Source of the DNA: an uncultured Paenibacillaceae bacterium
GTDB lineage: Bacteria; Bacillota; Bacilli; Paenibacillales; CALAME01
NCBI GenBank assembly: GCA_937983035.1
Contig: CALKAN010000046.1
Coordinates: forward strand, 1-7,949
Reading direction: 5' to 3'
Length of the DNA: 7,949 nucleotides
Shown piece after piece: positions 5,498-7,949 of the stretch. The translations under genes and the position numbers were made by a program. The notes below the pieces were generated by a model. The model worked only from the letters and a program-made list of their open reading frames with translations, was not told the origin of the DNA and searched no databases. Position 1 is the first letter of the stretch. Every line of letters starts with the position of its first letter.

Positions 5498-7030
5498 ATG
5501 ATACTGGATGCCGATATTAAGCAGCAGCTTGCCCAATACTTGGAATTGATGGAGAGTGACGTTCTTCTTAAAGTCAGCGCGGGATCGGACAAGGTCTCGC
5601 GCGACATGTTGGCGTTGATGGATGAATTATCCGCCATGTCACCCCGAATCAAAGTAGAAAAAGCGGAACTGGAAAGAACGCCAAGCTTTAGTGTCAACCG
5701 GGTTGGTGAAGATACAGGGATTACGTTTGCCGGCATTCCGCTCGGGCATGAATTTACATCTTTAGTGCTTGCGCTTTTGCAAGTGAGCGGAAGACCGCCT
5801 AAAGAAGATGAAAAGCTGCTCGAAAAAGTGAGAAAGCTGGAAGGCGAGTATCACTTCGAAACGTTTGTAAGCTTAAGCTGTCAAAATTGTCCGGTTGTTG
5901 TACAAGCCCTGAACTTGATGAGTGCATTGAACCCTGGCATCACGCATACGATGATTGACGGCGCTGTGTTTAAAGAGGAAGCGGAAAGCAGGAATGTCAT
6001 GGCCGTTCCGACCGTTTTCTTGAATGGCGAGCCTTTCTCCAGCGGACGCATGACCTTGGAAGAAATCCTCATCAAACTCGGCGCTGGCACAGATGCATCC
6101 GATCTGTCCAATAAAGAAACATTTGATGTTCTCATCGTAGGCGGAGGTCCGGCTGGAGCCAGCGCAGCCATCTATGCAGCGCGCAAAGGGATTCGCACAG
6201 GCATTGTTACCGACCGTTTCGGGGGACAAATTTTAGATACAGCGACCATTGAAAACTTTATCAGTGTCAATCGCACAGAAGGTCCGAAGCTGGCTGCGAG
6301 CCTTGAAGAACATGTGAAAGACTACAACATCGATGTAATGAACTTGCAGACAGCGAAGCGGTTAGAGAAGAAAGGCGACCTGATCGAGGTCGAATTGGAA
6401 AGCGGCGCTGTTCTAAAAAGCAAAACAGTCATCCTTTCTACAGGGGCGCGCTGGCGCAATGTCGGCATTCCTGGCGAAGCTGAATTTAAAAACAAAGGCG
6501 TAGCTTATTGTCCGCATTGTGACGGTCCGCTGTTTGAAGGCAAGAAAATTGCCGTCATCGGCGGCGGAAACTCTGGTGTGGAAGCCGCGATTGATCTTGC
6601 AGGCATCGCTGAACATGTTACGGTGCTTGAGTTTATGCCGGAATTGAAGGCAGACAACATCCTGCAAGATCGTCTGTACAGCCTGCCAAACGTAACGGTG
6701 CTGAAAAATGTTCAATCGAAAGAAATCACCGGTACGGACAGCGTGAACGGGCTCACCTATATTGACCGCGAAACAGGGGAAGAGCATCATATTGAAATAG
6801 CCGGCGTATTTGTTCAGATCGGTCTTGTGCCGAATACGGATTGGCTTGGAGACGCCGTTGAACGAAATCGATTCGGCGAGATCATCGTCGATGAACGCGG
6901 AGCTACGAACGTTCCCGGCGTATTTGCAGCAGGGGATTGTACAACAAGTCCTTATAAACAGATTATTATCTCCATGGGTTCAGGTGCAACAGCGGCATTA
7001 AGCGCCTTCGACTATTTGGTTCGGAATTAA
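5498..7030 (+). CDS. ahpF: Alkyl hydroperoxide reductase subunit F (NADH-dependent, FAD)
   Basis: Flavoprotein disulfide reductase of 510 residues that passes electrons from NADH to AhpC. The N-terminal part (about 1-200) is a double thioredoxin-like fold with the redox pair Cys128/Cys131 (SCQNC) and the cis-proline segment VPTVF (170-174). A thioredoxin-reductase-like part follows: FAD-binding GGGPAG (215-220), the active disulfide Cys338/Cys341 in YCPHC, NADH-binding GGGNSG (355-360) and the FAD-binding GDCTT (479-483). All redox centres are present and the length matches B. subtilis AhpF (about 509). The start is ATG 5498, only 12 bp after the ahpC stop; the ribosome site AAGGAG overlaps that stop, so the genes are co-transcribed and probably translationally linked. 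A strong terminator follows. Confidence 0.97.
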   Translation: MILDADIKQQLAQYLELMESDVLLKVSAGSDKVSRDMLALMDELSAMSPRIKVEKAELERTPSFSVNRVGEDTGITFAGIPLGHEFTSLVLALLQVSGRPPKEDEKLLEKVRKLEGEYHFETFVSLSCQNCPVVVQALNLMSALNPGITHTMIDGAVFKEEAESRNVMAVPTVFLNGEPFSSGRMTLEEILIKLGAGTDASDLSNKETFDVLIVGGGPAGASAAIYAARKGIRTGIVTDRFGGQILDTATIENFISVNRTEGPKLAASLEEHVKDYNIDVMNLQTAKRLEKKGDLIEVELESGAVLKSKTVILSTGARWRNVGIPGEAEFKNKGVAYCPHCDGPLFEGKKIAVIGGGNSGVEAAIDLAGIAEHVTVLEFMPELKADNILQDRLYSLPNVTVLKNVQSKEITGTDSVNGLTYIDRETGEEHHIEIAGVFVQIGLVPNTDWLGDAVERNRFGEIIVDERGATNVPGVFAAGDCTTSPYKQIIISMGSGATAALSAFDYLVRN

Positions 7031-7038
7031 TCATAAAG

Positions 7039-7065
7039 AGATCCTCATGCAGGATCTTTTTTTTT
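7039..7065 (+). terminator. Rho-independent terminator of ahpCF
   Basis: AGATCCT (7039-7045) pairs with AGGATCT (7051-7057) around a five-base loop, followed by eight T residues (7058-7065). It begins nine bases after the ahpF stop and cleanly ends the operon. Confidence 0.88.
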
Positions 7066-7120
7066 GCCGCATATTTTGATGTTAACTAATCGCAGAAATT
7101 GTTTTGTGAGGAGATGAAAG

Positions 7121-7949
7121 ATGCAGTACCATTATGATCGTGCTTCTAATCGAATAAGCATCAGTTTTTGCAGCGGCACTGTCTATTATCGAATTCATTT
7201 CGGCGCAAATGGTTTTAACTGTTTGCCAAACTTCATTGGCATCGATTGTTCTTGCGATGGAGAGCAGTGGAGTTCCGTTAACGAAGCTCAAACAGATTGG
7301 CTGCCTCCATTGCGCGTGGCGGCTGCAAATAACGGGGATGGAAGCGGCAAATTTGCTACTGGAGGCAACCACGGCAATGTAGACAAAAAAGCGAAAGGGG
7401 ACCAGACCGCAAGAAATCGGATATTTCAAATTCGCGCGGACGGCCGGTTGCTGGATCAATCTGAAAACGGAAATGCGAAAGGGATTGATATGCTTATCGT
7501 CAATGAAATCATGGGATGGAATACGACGCGCCTGAATCCTCGTTATGTCATGCGTCAGTCGTTTAATGTTGCCTTTCGGCCGGGAACATGCGAAGTTCAA
7601 GCTCATGTTGAAGCATTGGAAGATGTTTTGTTGGCAAGAGATTCTGCTTTGCAGTGCGTAACATCAGGCTTTCAAGATCAGCTCTGCTTTTATGGAAAAT
7701 CAAGGAAACAGCCGTATCAAGAAGGAATATCCAGCGGTTCCAAAGCCGACGCGCCGGATGTCATGGGAGTTGGCTTATTCAGCGCACAGAACGGACAGAT
7801 GGTGATGTGGCTTGATCGAAAATGGGAGGCAGGCCGCGGGGACATGCTGCATGATGCACACCCGCTCGTGCGAATTTCAGGCGGAAAAGCTTATCTTGCC
7901 GTCGCATTGGATGTCGATGAACATCAAAAAGATATTCAAACGACCATTT
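7121..7949 (+). CDS. Uncharacterised protein (3' end outside window)
   Basis: Open frame of 276 codons running off the right edge, so the gene is incomplete. The start is ATG 7121, seven bases after GAGGAG (7108-7113); an overlapping ATG at 7114 is in another frame and stops after seven codons. I do not recognise the family with certainty. There is no signal peptide or membrane segment, so a cytoplasmic or non-classically released protein is likely. The sequence looks rich in beta strands, with alternating hydrophobic residues. Points to search on are GGNHGN (81-86) followed by a TAR and ADGR segment, NEIMGWNT (about 128-135), EALEDVLLARD and MVMWLDRKWEAGRGD. This pattern faintly recalls uncharacterised beta-sandwich proteins, some near phage or carbohydrate genes, but that is impression only. 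It is separated from ahpF by a terminator, so it is transcribed independently; no clear promoter is seen in the 55 bp between. Confidence 0.8.
   Translation, partial: MQYHYDRASNRISISFCSGTVYYRIHFGANGFNCLPNFIGIDCSCDGEQWSSVNEAQTDWLPPLRVAAANNGDGSGKFATGGNHGNVDKKAKGDQTARNRIFQIRADGRLLDQSENGNAKGIDMLIVNEIMGWNTTRLNPRYVMRQSFNVAFRPGTCEVQAHVEALEDVLLARDSALQCVTSGFQDQLCFYGKSRKQPYQEGISSGSKADAPDVMGVGLFSAQNGQMVMWLDRKWEAGRGDMLHDAHPLVRISGGKAYLAVALDVDEHQKDIQTTI

Noticed and set aside
7082..7606. 174-codon minus-strand frame opposite the last gene
   Set aside because: The plus strand has a well-placed ribosome site and an uninterrupted frame to the window edge; the minus frame has neither start signals nor recognisable motifs.

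Overview
The window looks like chromosomal DNA of a low- to mid-G+C Bacillota, most likely Bacillales and perhaps Paenibacillaceae. Every gene has a strong AGGAGG-type ribosome binding site, compact stem-loop/T-run terminators are common, GTG is used as a start, and the alkyl hydroperoxide reductase pair is close to that of Bacillus and sits behind a PerR-like operator. The family-level guess is inference.

Layout from left to right. (1) 1-2457, plus strand: the 3' part of an M20 amidohydrolase of the AbgA (p-aminobenzoyl-glutamate hydrolase) type, then a short bacterial protein of the neutral ceramidase N-terminal family. They are probably one catabolic unit of two metal-dependent hydrolases. 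(2) 2626-3605, plus strand: a 64-residue CDGSH [2Fe-2S] protein with its own terminator, then an HTATIP2-like NAD(P)-binding oxidoreductase. A 13-bp bidirectional terminator follows. (3) 3748-4403, minus strand: the wreck of a family 1 ABC-transporter sugar-binding lipoprotein gene. Its start, signal peptide and C-terminus are on the minus strand, but the middle piece lies on the plus strand, so part of the gene has been flipped. About half of the protein is also missing and there is a frameshift. (4) 4404-4915: about 500 bp without a convincing gene, ending in the ahpC promoter, a PerR-like box and a long leader. (5) 4916-7030: the ahpC-ahpF operon, closed by a strong terminator. (6) 7121 to the end: a 5'-complete, 3'-truncated gene of unknown function.

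How the genes work together. AhpF takes electrons from NADH through FAD and two CxxC centres to AhpC, which reduces H2O2 and organic peroxides; the PerR-like box overlapping the predicted start of transcription fits derepression by peroxide. The AbgA-like and ceramidase-like enzymes could act in sequence on an amide-linked substrate, but the substrate is not evident. The transporter remnant has no permease genes beside it and is not expected to work.

I see no CRISPR array, no RNA gene, no transposase and no defence system. The most unusual structure is the internally inverted and deleted binding-protein pseudogene.
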